Assembly: GCA_035936835.1 (NCBI GenBank)
Contig: DASYVT010000122.1
Span: 1 to 47,107 of the forward strand
DNA: 47,107 nt
Direction: 5' to 3'
Source: Candidatus Methylomirabilota bacterium
GTDB lineage: Bacteria > Methylomirabilota > Methylomirabilia > Rokubacteriales > CSP1-6
Part shown: in pieces, positions 1 to 5,646 of the stretch
Position numbering within the stretch: the first letter of the stretch is position 1
Layout: every line of letters starts with the position of its first letter
Notes under the pieces: generated by a model
The model's database searches: none
What the model was told of the DNA's origin: nothing
The model's input: the letters and a program-made list of their open reading frames with translations, nothing else
Program-made: the position numbers and the translations under genes

Positions 1-109
1 AGGTCATCCCTTCAACCGACAGCACGACCGTCGACTGAGCGGCTAGCACGACTTGCGCCGCCAACAGCAGAATGAGCGTAGCGACCCAGAATCCGTGTCT
101 GCGCATCAT
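1..109 (-). CDS. merP: MerP-like periplasmic mercury-binding protein, 3' part cut off by the window edge
   Basis: Reading on the minus strand from ATG at 109, the first 36 codons give a short basic N-terminus, a hydrophobic signal segment (ATLILLLAAQVVLAA) and the start of a heavy-metal-associated domain, VVLSVEGMT, which normally continues as C-x-x-C. A GAGGTG ribosome-binding site lies 5 bases before the start and overlaps the merT stop. MerP carries Hg(II) across the periplasm to MerT. The window ends inside the codon after GMT, whose first base is T, so that codon could be TGC, TGT or even TGA. Identity rests on position after merT and on the GMT motif. Confidence 0.75.
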   Translation of the reverse strand, partial: MMRRHGFWVATLILLLAAQVVLAAQSTVVLSVEGMT

Positions 110-113
110 CGCA

Positions 114-521
114 TCACCTCCCGCCCATGCCCTTCATGTCATGACCGGCGGCGCCGTGCCCACCTGTGTCACTCAGGCGGACCAGGATGTCAGAGGCCAT
201 TTCGGGGAACCGATCGAGCAGAACAGCCGTCACCACGACAAGGCTAGCCAGCCCCAACAGAGCCAAGGTAGTCCTGCCCCCCACCATGCGGCAGGCGAGC
301 GCTTCGCACCGACGACGCTCCAGGATGTAGAGGGCGAAGCCCGCCACCACGCCAAGGATTCCCGTTGGGATAAAGATCCATCGGTATTGCATGGTCACCG
401 CCATGAATGCGCCGCTTCCGAGGCCGAGGACGATGACGGTCAGCGGCAAGAGACAGCAGAGCGATGACAGCAGGGCGCCAGCCCAGGCGGCCACACCCGC
501 GCCCAGCGAGCCAAGTTTCAT
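114..521 (-). CDS. merT: MerT mercuric ion transport protein
   Basis: This 135-residue inner-membrane protein moves Hg(II) from MerP into the cytoplasm. The vicinal cysteine pair in the first membrane helix is visible in LSSLCCLLPLT, and the second cysteine pair of the family is in RRRCEALACRMVG on the loop after helix 2. A third hydrophobic helix (TLALLGLASLVVVTAVLL) follows, and the tail is His/Gly/Met rich (GGHGAAGHDMKGMGG), which may add metal ligands. Length is close to the usual ~116-130. The start overlaps the merF stop by four bases (ATGA) and the stop abuts the merP ribosome-binding site, so the genes are co-transcribed. Confidence 0.9.
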   Translation of the reverse strand: MKLGSLGAGVAAWAGALLSSLCCLLPLTVIVLGLGSGAFMAVTMQYRWIFIPTGILGVVAGFALYILERRRCEALACRMVGGRTTLALLGLASLVVVTAVLLDRFPEMASDILVRLSDTGGHGAAGHDMKGMGGR

Positions 522-727
522 GGTTTTCTCCTCCGGACCTGTCTGTACCGGTACAGGGCGAACCCGGTGAAACCGATGAGCAGAGGAAGCACGACCAGAT
601 CCAGGCGGCCCGTGAGCGCACCGAGGCCAAGTGCCCCCAGCAGCAGCACCAGCGCCGGGGTGAGGCAGGCCAGGCAGGTCAGCGCCGCGCCGATTACACC
701 GAGGAGCAACCAGCGATCACGCCACAT
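518..727 (-). CDS. merF: MerF-type mercury uptake membrane protein
   Basis: This is a 69-residue protein with two membrane helices: LLLGVIGAALTCLACLTPALV and a second from about residue 41, followed by a basic tail (YRYRQVRRRKP). The pattern GxIGAALxCLxCLTPxLVxLLG is that of MerF, which imports Hg(II) through cysteine pairs. Here the first pair is spaced C-L-A-C and the C-terminal pair of plasmid MerF is missing. It sits between the zinc-ribbon gene and merT, overlapping merT by four bases. Confidence 0.85.
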   Translation of the reverse strand: MWRDRWLLLGVIGAALTCLACLTPALVLLLGALGLGALTGRLDLVVLPLLIGFTGFALYRYRQVRRRKP

Positions 728-735
728 CGCTCCTC

Positions 736-1017
736 CTAGAGCGCCTCTGCGGCGTAGGCCCCGTATTCAAAGGTGAGCCGATAGCGCCGCCCGCAGCACT
801 CGATCACGTCTCCCGCCTTGGCATCTTCCGACAGTGTCATCACCTCGTCGCAGCCCGGACAGCTCACCCGATACGCGAGGGTGGCAGACCACTGCCCTCC
901 CTCATCCCTGATACGCAGGGCGTGGCCCGCGCAGTTCGGACAATCGAGCAGGTCCCCGGATGTGATTCCAGGGGGCAGCTCGATCTCTTCCCCGCAATCG
1001 GGGCATCGGACCTTCAT
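736..1017 (-). CDS. Tandem LysW-like zinc-ribbon protein of the mer operon
   Basis: The 93-residue protein is two copies of a small zinc ribbon. The first is CPDCGEEIELP then GDLLDCPNC (C5, C8, C26, C29). The second is CPGCDEVMTL then GDVIECCG (C53, C56, C74, C75). The spacing and the GD-I/L-C turn resemble LysW/ArgW-type carrier ribbons, but the acidic C-terminal EDWGE-like tail of those carriers is absent, so a carrier role is not supported. It lies between the glutaredoxin-like and merF genes, 5 bases after the former. With about eight cysteines it may bind or pass on Hg(II), or act as a zinc protein for MerB. That role is inference. Confidence 0.72.
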   Translation of the reverse strand: MKVRCPDCGEEIELPPGITSGDLLDCPNCAGHALRIRDEGGQWSATLAYRVSCPGCDEVMTLSEDAKAGDVIECCGRRYRLTFEYGAYAAEAL

Positions 1018-1022
1018 CGCGA

Positions 1023-1262
1023 TTAGAGCCCCAAGAGACGCTTCAGCCGCCCCCGGTCGAATCCGACGATCACTTCGTCGTCGACCGTGATGACGGGCAC
1101 GGCCATGCGGCCGGTCTTGGCGACCAGTTCCTCCCGAGCCGTCGCGTCCTCCGCGACGTTCTTCGCGACAAAAGCAATCCCCTGAGACGAAAGAAACTCT
1201 TTCGCCGCGTGGCAGGACTGTCAGGTGGTCGCCCAGTAGACCGTGATCTGCTGGTTCGTCAT
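1023..1262 (-). CDS. Glutaredoxin-like selenoprotein (UxxC) of the mer operon
   Basis: Reading through one in-frame TGA (1221-1223) gives 79 residues with a complete glutaredoxin/NrdH fold: beta strand [10 protein letters not shown], then U14-Q-S-C17, helix [11 protein letters not shown], the cis-proline strand [17 protein letters not shown], and a terminal helix. The TGA stands exactly at the first cysteine of the family CxxC, so the active site reads UxxC. Without read-through only 13 residues would be made. A hairpin follows the TGA (separate entry). The start ATG overlaps the MerB stop as ATGA, and the stop is 5 bases before the zinc-ribbon gene. Likely role: reducing Hg-bound or oxidised thiol and selenol groups of the operon's proteins. 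The role is inference; the fold and UGA position are seen. Confidence 0.85.
1175..1223 (-). promoter_or_regulatory. SECIS-like stem-loop after the glutaredoxin UGA
   Basis: On the minus strand, directly after TGA 1223-1221, CGAAAGA and TCTTTCG pair perfectly around a three-base loop GTT about 24-26 bases after the TGA. A lower stem pairs CAGTCCTG with CAGGGGATTG, with a small bulge and one G-U. A G-U apical loop at this distance from UGA is the usual form of a bacterial SECIS that recruits SelB. Confidence 0.7.
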
Positions 1263-1927
1263 GGCTTCTGGCCCCTCAGGAGCCCTCCAAAGACCCGCTC
1301 GCCGAGCTTGAAGGCCTCGGACACCGGAGTCCCCGCGCCTTCCATCGTGGGATTGGCCTCCCACCACGCCCTCATATGCTCTTCCGACCGGAAGAAGTTG
1401 AGGGCCGTTCAGGTTGTCGTCGAGGCTCGCCGCTCGCCGTCGCACCGTTTCCCCGCCCAGACCATGACCCCTTCGGCGTCCGGCCCCGGCCCGAATGGAT
1501 CGGCCGACAACTCAAGGGTCTCCCCGCAATGATGGCAGCGCGATCGGATGCGCACCGACTCCCCGAGCATCGGCGCCACTCCCAACGCGTCGATCGCGCA
1601 GCAGACGTAGCGGTCTCCGCGTCCCGACAGATGGACGACAAAGGATGTGGGGGTGGCCGAAAAGGGATACGCCAAGTCCACGCGACCATCGCGGATTTGG
1701 ATCAGGTCGTCCTCGTCCCGCCTCGTCAGGGCCGCTCGAATATCGTCCGGGGCCCGCTCGGGGAAGGCCCGGATGATCTCCTCAACCACGATCGGGTCGG
1801 GCCGCTCGACGAAAGCTCGCAGAATAGCCTGTAAAACTTCGGCTTCCCGCGCCACGCGCCGTGTGGTCCATCGCGCTTCCAGCGCCGGATCCGCCAGCTC
1901 TGCCGCGCTCTTGATCTGGAATGTCAT
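1259..1927 (-). CDS. merB: MerB-like organomercurial lyase with selenocysteine at the catalytic position
   Basis: Reading through TGA 1409-1411 gives 222 residues, the normal MerB length (~212). Residues 1-80 form a winged-helix-like region. The catalytic C-A-x-D motif is seen in YVCCAIDAL (C110, D113; C96 and D99 of E. coli plasmid MerB), and RIRSRC131 matches the structural cysteine. The TGA is residue 173, in STT-U-TALNFF. In MerB the catalytic C159 has the same distance to the conserved FF. The C-terminal helix region [16 protein letters not shown] continues in frame. MerB cleaves the carbon-mercury bond and passes Hg(II) to MerA. ATG 1927 was chosen because GGAGG lies 9 bases upstream; ATG 1933 is the alternative. 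It is the first gene of the operon and overlaps the glutaredoxin gene (ATGA). Confidence 0.85.
1368..1411 (-). promoter_or_regulatory. SECIS-like stem-loop after the merB UGA
   Basis: Three bases after TGA 1411-1409, GCCCTCA pairs perfectly with TGAGGGC. Inside it, TCTTCC pairs perfectly with GGAAGA around the four-base loop GGTC. The loop resembles the GGUC-containing apical loop of the E. coli fdhF SECIS and sits about 20 bases after the UGA. The two stems are separated by an ACT/GCATA internal loop. This is the strongest hairpin of the four in the window. Confidence 0.78.
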
Positions 1928-1976
1928 GGGCATCCCCCTCCAAGGCCGTCGGTGACCGTCTCGAACCCCTGGCATA

Positions 1977-2007
1977 ACGGTACAGTCTGTAGTAACTACA
2001 GACTCAA
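1977..2007 (-). promoter_or_regulatory. mer operon promoter with MerR operator
   Basis: On the minus strand: -35 TTGAGT (2007-2002), 19-base spacer, -10 TACCGT (1982-1977). The spacer is almost filled by a perfect 21-base palindrome at 1984-2004, arms AGTCTGTAGT and ACTACAGACT around one base. An over-long 19-base spacer with a dyad inside it is the signature of MerR-activated promoters. MerR untwists the DNA to realign -35 and -10. It lies 50 bases before merB and 30 bases before merR, so it probably also controls merR. Confidence 0.88.
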
Positions 2008-2036
2008 GCACTTTCTTCGAGGGGGTGGAACCAGGC

Positions 2037-2525
2037 ATGAACGCCAGATCAGATGGGTTACCAATCGGAGCCCTGTCCAAACAGACGGGCTGCAACATCG
2101 AGACCATCCGCTACTACGAGAAGGCCGGCCTCCTACCCACCCCCGCAAGGAGTCCCGCGGGCTATCGGCGATACGGCAGCACTCATCTCAAACGCCTCAC
2201 CTTCATCCGCCGCGCCCGGGCGCTCGGCTTTTCCATCGAAGAGGTCCGGAAGCTCCTCAAGCTCGCCGATGAACGCAAACGGCCGTGCGCCGAGGTCCGG
2301 GTCGTGGCCGGCGTGCACCTGAAGGATGTCCAAGCCAAAATCGCAGACCTTCGAGCCATGGAGCGCGTCCTCCGGGAGACCGTCGCCAAGTGCGCGAGCG
2401 GCAGGAGCCCCGACTGTCCGCTCATCGAGTCTTTGTCTCGCGAGGGCCCAGACAATCCCTCCACGTTAACGGCGAGCCATGTGCGGGCGCAGAGGAAGGC
2501 GTCAGAACGAAGCGCCCGGGATTGA
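2037..2525 (+). CDS. merR: MerR mercury-responsive regulator
   Basis: The 162-residue protein has the MerR winged helix (IGALSKQTGCNIETIRYYEK, then SPAGYRRYG), a second helix pair around residues 40-75 and the long dimer helix. All three Hg(II) ligands of Tn-type MerR are present: PCAEVR, AKCASG and PDCPLIESL. Hg sensing is therefore well supported, unlike for other MerR relatives. ATG 2037 was chosen: GTG 2025 lies inside the GAGGGGG ribosome-binding site. The C-terminal tail of about 30 residues after PLIESL is longer than usual. Its stop codon lies in a 22-base repeat that forms a hairpin. Confidence 0.92.
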   Translation: MNARSDGLPIGALSKQTGCNIETIRYYEKAGLLPTPARSPAGYRRYGSTHLKRLTFIRRARALGFSIEEVRKLLKLADERKRPCAEVRVVAGVHLKDVQAKIADLRAMERVLRETVAKCASGRSPDCPLIESLSREGPDNPSTLTASHVRAQRKASERSARD

Positions 2526-2544
2526 AACGCGACTTTCAGTCCCC
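2523..2544 (+). repeat. 22-base direct repeat, copy 1 (with CTGAAA/TTTCAG-type dyad)
   Basis: The 22 bases from 2523 are repeated exactly at 4902-4923. Copy 1 begins with the merR stop codon. Within it GCGACTTTCA (2529-2538) pairs perfectly with TGAAAGTCGC (2556-2565) over a 17-base loop, a likely terminator-type hairpin between the convergent merR and peroxiredoxin genes. Confidence 0.8.
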
Positions 2545-2594
2545 TAGGACGAGTGTGAAAGTCGCCCATCCCGAGACTGCACGGGCGGCCAGCC

Positions 2595-2632
2595 GCTCAC
2601 CGGCGGCAGCGACACGGCCGCCGCCGGTGAGC
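2595..2632 (-). terminator. Strong hairpin after the peroxiredoxin gene
   Basis: GCTCACCGGCGGC (2595-2607) and GCCGCCGGTGAGC (2620-2632) are perfect 13-base arms over a 12-base loop, 10 bases beyond the peroxiredoxin stop. There is no T run, so it may act as an mRNA-end stabiliser rather than as a classical terminator. Confidence 0.6.
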
Positions 2633-2641
2633 ACGTCTTGC

Positions 2642-3301
2642 CTATCGCGGCTGGGGGACGATCCGGATGTACGGTTTCGGCGCCTTCCAGCCCCCCGGGT
2701 ACGCCTGCTTGGCGTCGGCATCGGAGACTGCCGGCACGATGATGACGTCCTCCCCCGGCTTCCAGTTCACGGGGGTAGCCACCTTGTGCTTCGCCGTCAG
2801 CTGGCAGGAATCCAGGAGCCGCAGCACTTCGTCGAAATTGCGGCCGGTGCTCATCGGATAGGTCAGCATCGCCTTGACCTTCTTGTCCGGCCCGATGACG
2901 AACACCGAGCGCACGGTCGCGTTGTCGGCCGCGGTGCGGCCCTGCGCAGTGGTGCCGGAGTCCTCCGGCAGCATGTCGTAGGCCTTCGCCACCTTCAGCT
3001 CGGAGTCGCCGATCAACGGGTAGGTGACGGCGTGCCCCTGCGTCTCTTCGATGTCCTTGGACCACTTCTGGTGATCGGGGACCGAATCTACACTGAGGCC
3101 GATGATCTTGCAGTTGCGTTTCTCGAACTCGGGCTTCAGCCCCGCCATGTACCCGAGCTCGGTCGTGCAGACCGGGGTGAAGTTCTTCGGATGCGAGAAC
3201 AGGATGGCCCAGCCATTGCCGATCCACTCGTGGAAATTGATCCGGCCTTGCGTGCTCTCCGCCGTAAAGTTGGGAGCTTCACTGTTGATTCTCAGCGCCA
3301 T
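2642..3301 (-). CDS. 1-Cys peroxiredoxin (Prx6 family)
   Basis: This 219-residue thiol peroxidase reduces hydrogen and organic peroxides. The peroxidatic motif is FSHPKNFTPVCTTELG (C45), preceded by the INFHEWIGNGWAIL strand. The Prx6-type C-terminal domain is present (GRNFDEVLRLLDS, then TPVNWKPGEDVIIVPAV). There is no separate resolving cysteine at the usual 2-Cys position. This peroxiredoxin uses an ordinary Cys codon, in contrast to the UGA-bearing AhpC-like gene at 5647-6303. ATG 3301 has GAGGTG 5 bases upstream. It is transcribed alone, divergently from the 68-residue gene. Confidence 0.92.
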   Translation of the reverse strand: MALRINSEAPNFTAESTQGRINFHEWIGNGWAILFSHPKNFTPVCTTELGYMAGLKPEFEKRNCKIIGLSVDSVPDHQKWSKDIEETQGHAVTYPLIGDSELKVAKAYDMLPEDSGTTAQGRTAADNATVRSVFVIGPDKKVKAMLTYPMSTGRNFDEVLRLLDSCQLTAKHKVATPVNWKPGEDVIIVPAVSDADAKQAYPGGWKAPKPYIRIVPQPR

Positions 3302-3489
3302 GACGCACCTCCGCATCGTGTGAACCGTTCGTACGCGAGCTACCCGTGGAAGAACTGGGGCCATCACCTCCTGCCGCCGTCGCGTGACCACAGGCCCCCA
3401 TTAAGTACCTCCGGGCTCCCCACGCGTCAAGTTCCGGCCGGGTATACCATGGGTCACGCGATGCTGCGGGGGCGACCCGGGGAGGGTTT

Positions 3490-3696
3490 ATGTTTCAGCC
3501 GAACGAGCGGGTGACGGTAGACCTGTCCGGCCTCGTCATCCAGGGCGTCTCGTTCAGCCAGAACGTGCAGAAGGCCCTCGGGACGATCCTGCAGCAGGTA
3601 TCCACGGACCCGTCCATCTACAAGGTCGAGCTCCTGTTCAGCTTCAAGGGCATCAAGCGGGTGGAGGTGCCGGAGGGGCGGATCCACCGAAGCTGA
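3490..3696 (+). CDS. Small protein of unknown function upstream of the cysteine-synthase-like gene
   Basis: The protein has 68 residues and no signal or membrane segment. It shows alternating strands (RVTVDLSGLVIQGVSF, then YKVELLFSFKGIKRVEV) and a central helix, suggesting a small alpha/beta fold. I do not recognise a family. A GGGAGGG ribosome-binding site precedes the ATG. It ends 35 bases before the start chosen for the PLP enzyme and is probably co-transcribed with it. Confidence 0.65.
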   Translation: MFQPNERVTVDLSGLVIQGVSFSQNVQKALGTILQQVSTDPSIYKVELLFSFKGIKRVEVPEGRIHRS

Positions 3697-3731
3697 CCGT
3701 GAGCTTGCTTCAGAGGAGCGCAAGAACCGTC

Positions 3732-4661
3732 ATGCCCTGGGACAAACGCATCGAGCCGTTCCTGGACCGCTACCCGGCGCTCCGCGCCATCGGCAACACC
3801 CCGCTCGTCCCGGTGCACATCTTCGGCGCCGACCTGCCCGGCGTCGAGGTCTTCGCGAAGATGGAGTGCCTCAACCCGGGCGGCTCGCTCAAGGACCGCC
3901 CCGTCCTGCGCATGCTGCTTCCAGCGCTGGCGGATGGGCGGCTGCTGCCAGGGAAGATCATCCTGGACAGCTCATCGGGCAACGCCGGCATCGCATACGC
4001 GATGGTGGGGCGGATCATCGGCTACCCCGTCGAAATCGTCATTCCGGACAATGCCAGCGCAGAGCGCAAGAAGCGGATGCTGGCGCACGGCGCGCACCTG
4101 GTCTACACGGACGCGCTGAAGGGCTACGATGAAGCGTTGCGCGAGGTGCACCGCCGCCACGAAGCCGACGCCCAGCGCTATTTCTTCTGCGATCAGTACA
4201 GCAACGAGGATAACTGGCGCGCCCACTACGAGACGACGGCTGTCGAAATCCTGGACCAGACCGACGGCAGGCTCACGCACGTCATGGCAGGCGTCGGGAC
4301 CGGAGGGACGGTGACGGGGTTGGGGAGACGCTTGAAGGAGCACGACCCCAAAATCCGCGTGATCTGCGTGCTCCCGGAGGTGTTTCCCGGGATCGAAGGC
4401 CTCAAGCCGCTCGGGGGTCCCGAGGATATCGTCCCCGCGATCCTGGACGAGGCGGTCATCGATGAGCGGATTCCCGTCACCAGCGATGACGCCTACAAGA
4501 TGTGTGGGAGACTAGCCCGCGCGGGCTTTTTCGTCGGCCAGTCCTCCGGGGCCTACATGGTCGGGGTCGAACGCATCGCCCGTCGCGAGCGAGCGGGACG
4601 CTTCGTGACGCTGTTCAACGATCTCGGGGAGCGCTACTTCTCGACTCGGCTCTGGGACTAG
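3732..4661 (+). CDS. Cysteine synthase / cystathionine beta-synthase-like PLP enzyme
   Basis: The protein is a fold-type II PLP enzyme of about 309 residues. Motifs in order: AIGNTPLVPV, the Schiff-base lysine in NPGGSLKDRPV, the substrate loop SSSGNAGIAYA, the phosphate-binding loop GVGTGGTVTGLG, and SSGAYMVG for the pyridine nitrogen. It would make cysteine from O-acetylserine or O-phosphoserine plus sulfide, or use a related substrate. Start 3732 has AGGAG 14 bases upstream; GTG 3699 is in frame and possible. Its place between a peroxiredoxin and predicted selenoprotein genes suggests supply of thiol for redox and metal defence (inference). Confidence 0.88.
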   Translation: MPWDKRIEPFLDRYPALRAIGNTPLVPVHIFGADLPGVEVFAKMECLNPGGSLKDRPVLRMLLPALADGRLLPGKIILDSSSGNAGIAYAMVGRIIGYPVEIVIPDNASAERKKRMLAHGAHLVYTDALKGYDEALREVHRRHEADAQRYFFCDQYSNEDNWRAHYETTAVEILDQTDGRLTHVMAGVGTGGTVTGLGRRLKEHDPKIRVICVLPEVFPGIEGLKPLGGPEDIVPAILDEAVIDERIPVTSDDAYKMCGRLARAGFFVGQSSGAYMVGVERIARRERAGRFVTLFNDLGERYFSTRLWD

Positions 4662-4665
4662 CCGA

Positions 4666-4770
4666 GGCCGCGCCCGTCGCGTCCTTCCAGCGATGGAACT
4701 CGCGCACGCATGTCTCGGGATCGCCCAGGATGAGCCGATCGGGGGCGAGAATCGTCAACGAGAACTCCGT
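4666..4770 (-). pseudogene. C-terminal scrap of an LLM-class flavin-dependent oxidoreductase
   Basis: On the minus strand APDRLILGDPETCVREF, then HRWKDATGA is a recognisable piece of luciferase-like monooxygenases (normally ~350 residues). Nothing upstream in frame belongs to the family and the expected tail is missing. It is read as decayed remains left between gene blocks. Confidence 0.55.
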
Positions 4771-4856
4771 GCCCGGCGGGCTATTACGGCACTCCGCTAA
4801 CCGGTTCTTCCAGTGGTAGCGCGTAAGTACCATAAGGCCTGTTCTCGCTCATGACC

Positions 4857-4876
4857 GGCCTGGTCCCAGGCCTTTT
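4857..4876 (+). terminator. Rho-independent-type terminator
   Basis: GGCCTG and CAGGCC pair around GTCC and are followed by TTTT and more pyrimidines. It lies about 195 bases after the cysteine-synthase-like gene on the same strand. Confidence 0.5.
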
Positions 4877-4901
4877 CCTTGGCGCAGTAAACGTTGGCGG
4901 C

Positions 4902-4923
4902 TGAAACGCGACTTTCAGTCCCC
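4902..4923 (+). repeat. 22-base direct repeat, copy 2
   Basis: Exact second copy of the 22 bases at 2523-2544. Here too it takes part in a hairpin: CGACT (4909-4913) with AGTCG (4939-4943), and CAGT with ACTG inside. The two copies flank the 2.4-kb block with the peroxiredoxin, 68-residue and PLP-enzyme genes. Confidence 0.8.
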
Positions 4924-4967
4924 AGCACCGAGAACTGGAGTCGTTCGGCACCGTTGGTTCAAATCAC

Positions 4968-5012
4968 GGGCCTGCAATTACCGAAATCGAACAACCTGAC
5001 CTTCGGGGATGA
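4968..5012 (+). repeat. Dispersed ~45-base intergenic element, copy 1
   Basis: It starts GGGCCTGCAATTACCG and runs to the ACCTTCGGGG region. Similar sequence occurs at 7066-7112 on the same strand and at 17318-17361 on the opposite strand, always between genes. It overlaps the small ORF at 4978-5088. Confidence 0.5.
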
Positions 5013-5088
5013 CCTCGTCTGAGGCTGGTGTCCTAGCGAGTTCGGTCCACGAATGCGCCGACGCGATCTCGTACCGGTCCATCCTCAT
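4978..5088 (-). CDS. Possible 36-residue peptide behind the OsmC-like gene
   Basis: ATG 5088 is preceded by a textbook AAGGAGG site and follows the OsmC-like stop by 19 bases on the same strand. The product is MRMDRYEIASAHSWTELAR and about 17 more residues, with no recognised family. Its 3' part lies inside the dispersed element. It could be a real small gene or the truncated start of a lost one. Confidence 0.35.
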   Translation of the reverse strand: MRMDRYEIASAHSWTELARTPASDEVIPEGQVVRFR

Positions 5089-5107
5089 CGTGGCCTCCTT
5101 CGGACCC

Positions 5108-5620
5108 CTACGCCGACGCCGCAGGGCGCCCATCTTCGTGGAGCGTCAGCACCTGCTCTCCTGCCCGGAGGGTGGCGGACCAGCTGATGGTGATGGCGTC
5201 CTTGACACTCTGATGGGCCGGGCAGCCCTGTGGGTGGACCTCCAGCGCCCGCTCGGTTGCCTCCCGCGCCTCCGCAGGGACCGTGAGGTCGTAGTGCACG
5301 TGGATCGCCGTGATACGGATCGTCTTGCCGATGCCGGAGATCCGCCCCTCGGCGGTCGCCGTGTAGGAGTCTCGATCAAACGCGATGTTGCGCCCTGCCA
5401 GGGCGCCGCGCAGTGTGCCGTACATTCACCCCGCGACGGCCGCCACAATGTGGTCGAGAGTCGAGGCGATCGGGGGACCTTCCGTGGCCCCGTAGTATTC
5501 CCGGAGGGTGCCCTGCACGCCGTAGACCACCGGCTCCGGGACCTCTCCAAGGTAGGCACGGCGGTAGCCGTCGCGGTATTCGAGCCTGGCGCGTGACGTG
5601 TATTCAAAGTCGTCGGCCAT
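5108..5620 (-). CDS. OsmC-like selenoprotein
   Basis: Reading through TGA 5426-5428 gives 170 residues. OsmC/Ohr proteins are thiol peroxidases acting on organic hydroperoxides with two conserved cysteines. Here the first (normally in an A-G-C turn) is the UGA codon in IVAAVAG-U65-MYGTL, and the second is intact in HPQGC133PAHQSV. The N-terminal strands (EYTSRARLEYRDGYRRAYL) and the C-terminal ISWSATL strand complete the fold. A perfect hairpin follows the UGA. Start ATG 5620 lies 26 bases after the AhpC-like stop, so the two predicted selenoproteins form one operon. The Cys position and homology on both sides of the TGA argue against a simple nonsense mutation. Confidence 0.82.
5390..5428 (-). 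promoter_or_regulatory. SECIS-like stem-loop after the OsmC UGA
   Basis: Nineteen bases after TGA 5428-5426, GCGCCCT (5406-5400) pairs perfectly with AGGGCGC (5396-5390) over the three-base loop GGC, the loop being 27-29 bases after the UGA. Distance and G-rich loop suit a bacterial SECIS, although the loop lacks the G-U seen in the other three. Confidence 0.62.
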
Positions 5621-5646
5621 GGGACCCTCCTGTCGAGTGAAGCACC

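Noticed and set aside
1377-1390. The bases GCTCTTCCGA near the merB UGA match part of a common sequencing adapter.
   Set aside because: Only about ten bases match, the flanking bases differ from the adapter, the MerB frame continues with family sequence on both sides, and the bases form a perfect stem.
2642-3301. Sec in the 1-Cys peroxiredoxin.
   Set aside because: Its peroxidatic residue is encoded by an ordinary Cys codon (FTPVCTTEL) and the frame has no internal TGA.
2285-3514. Long plus-strand open frame of 409 codons over the peroxiredoxin gene.
   Set aside because: It is antisense to a clear peroxiredoxin and has no domain; long antisense frames are usual at this GC content.
4951-4975. 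GGTTCAAATC looked like a tRNA T-loop.
   Set aside because: The flanking bases do not form a T-stem, and no acceptor, D or anticodon arms are found.
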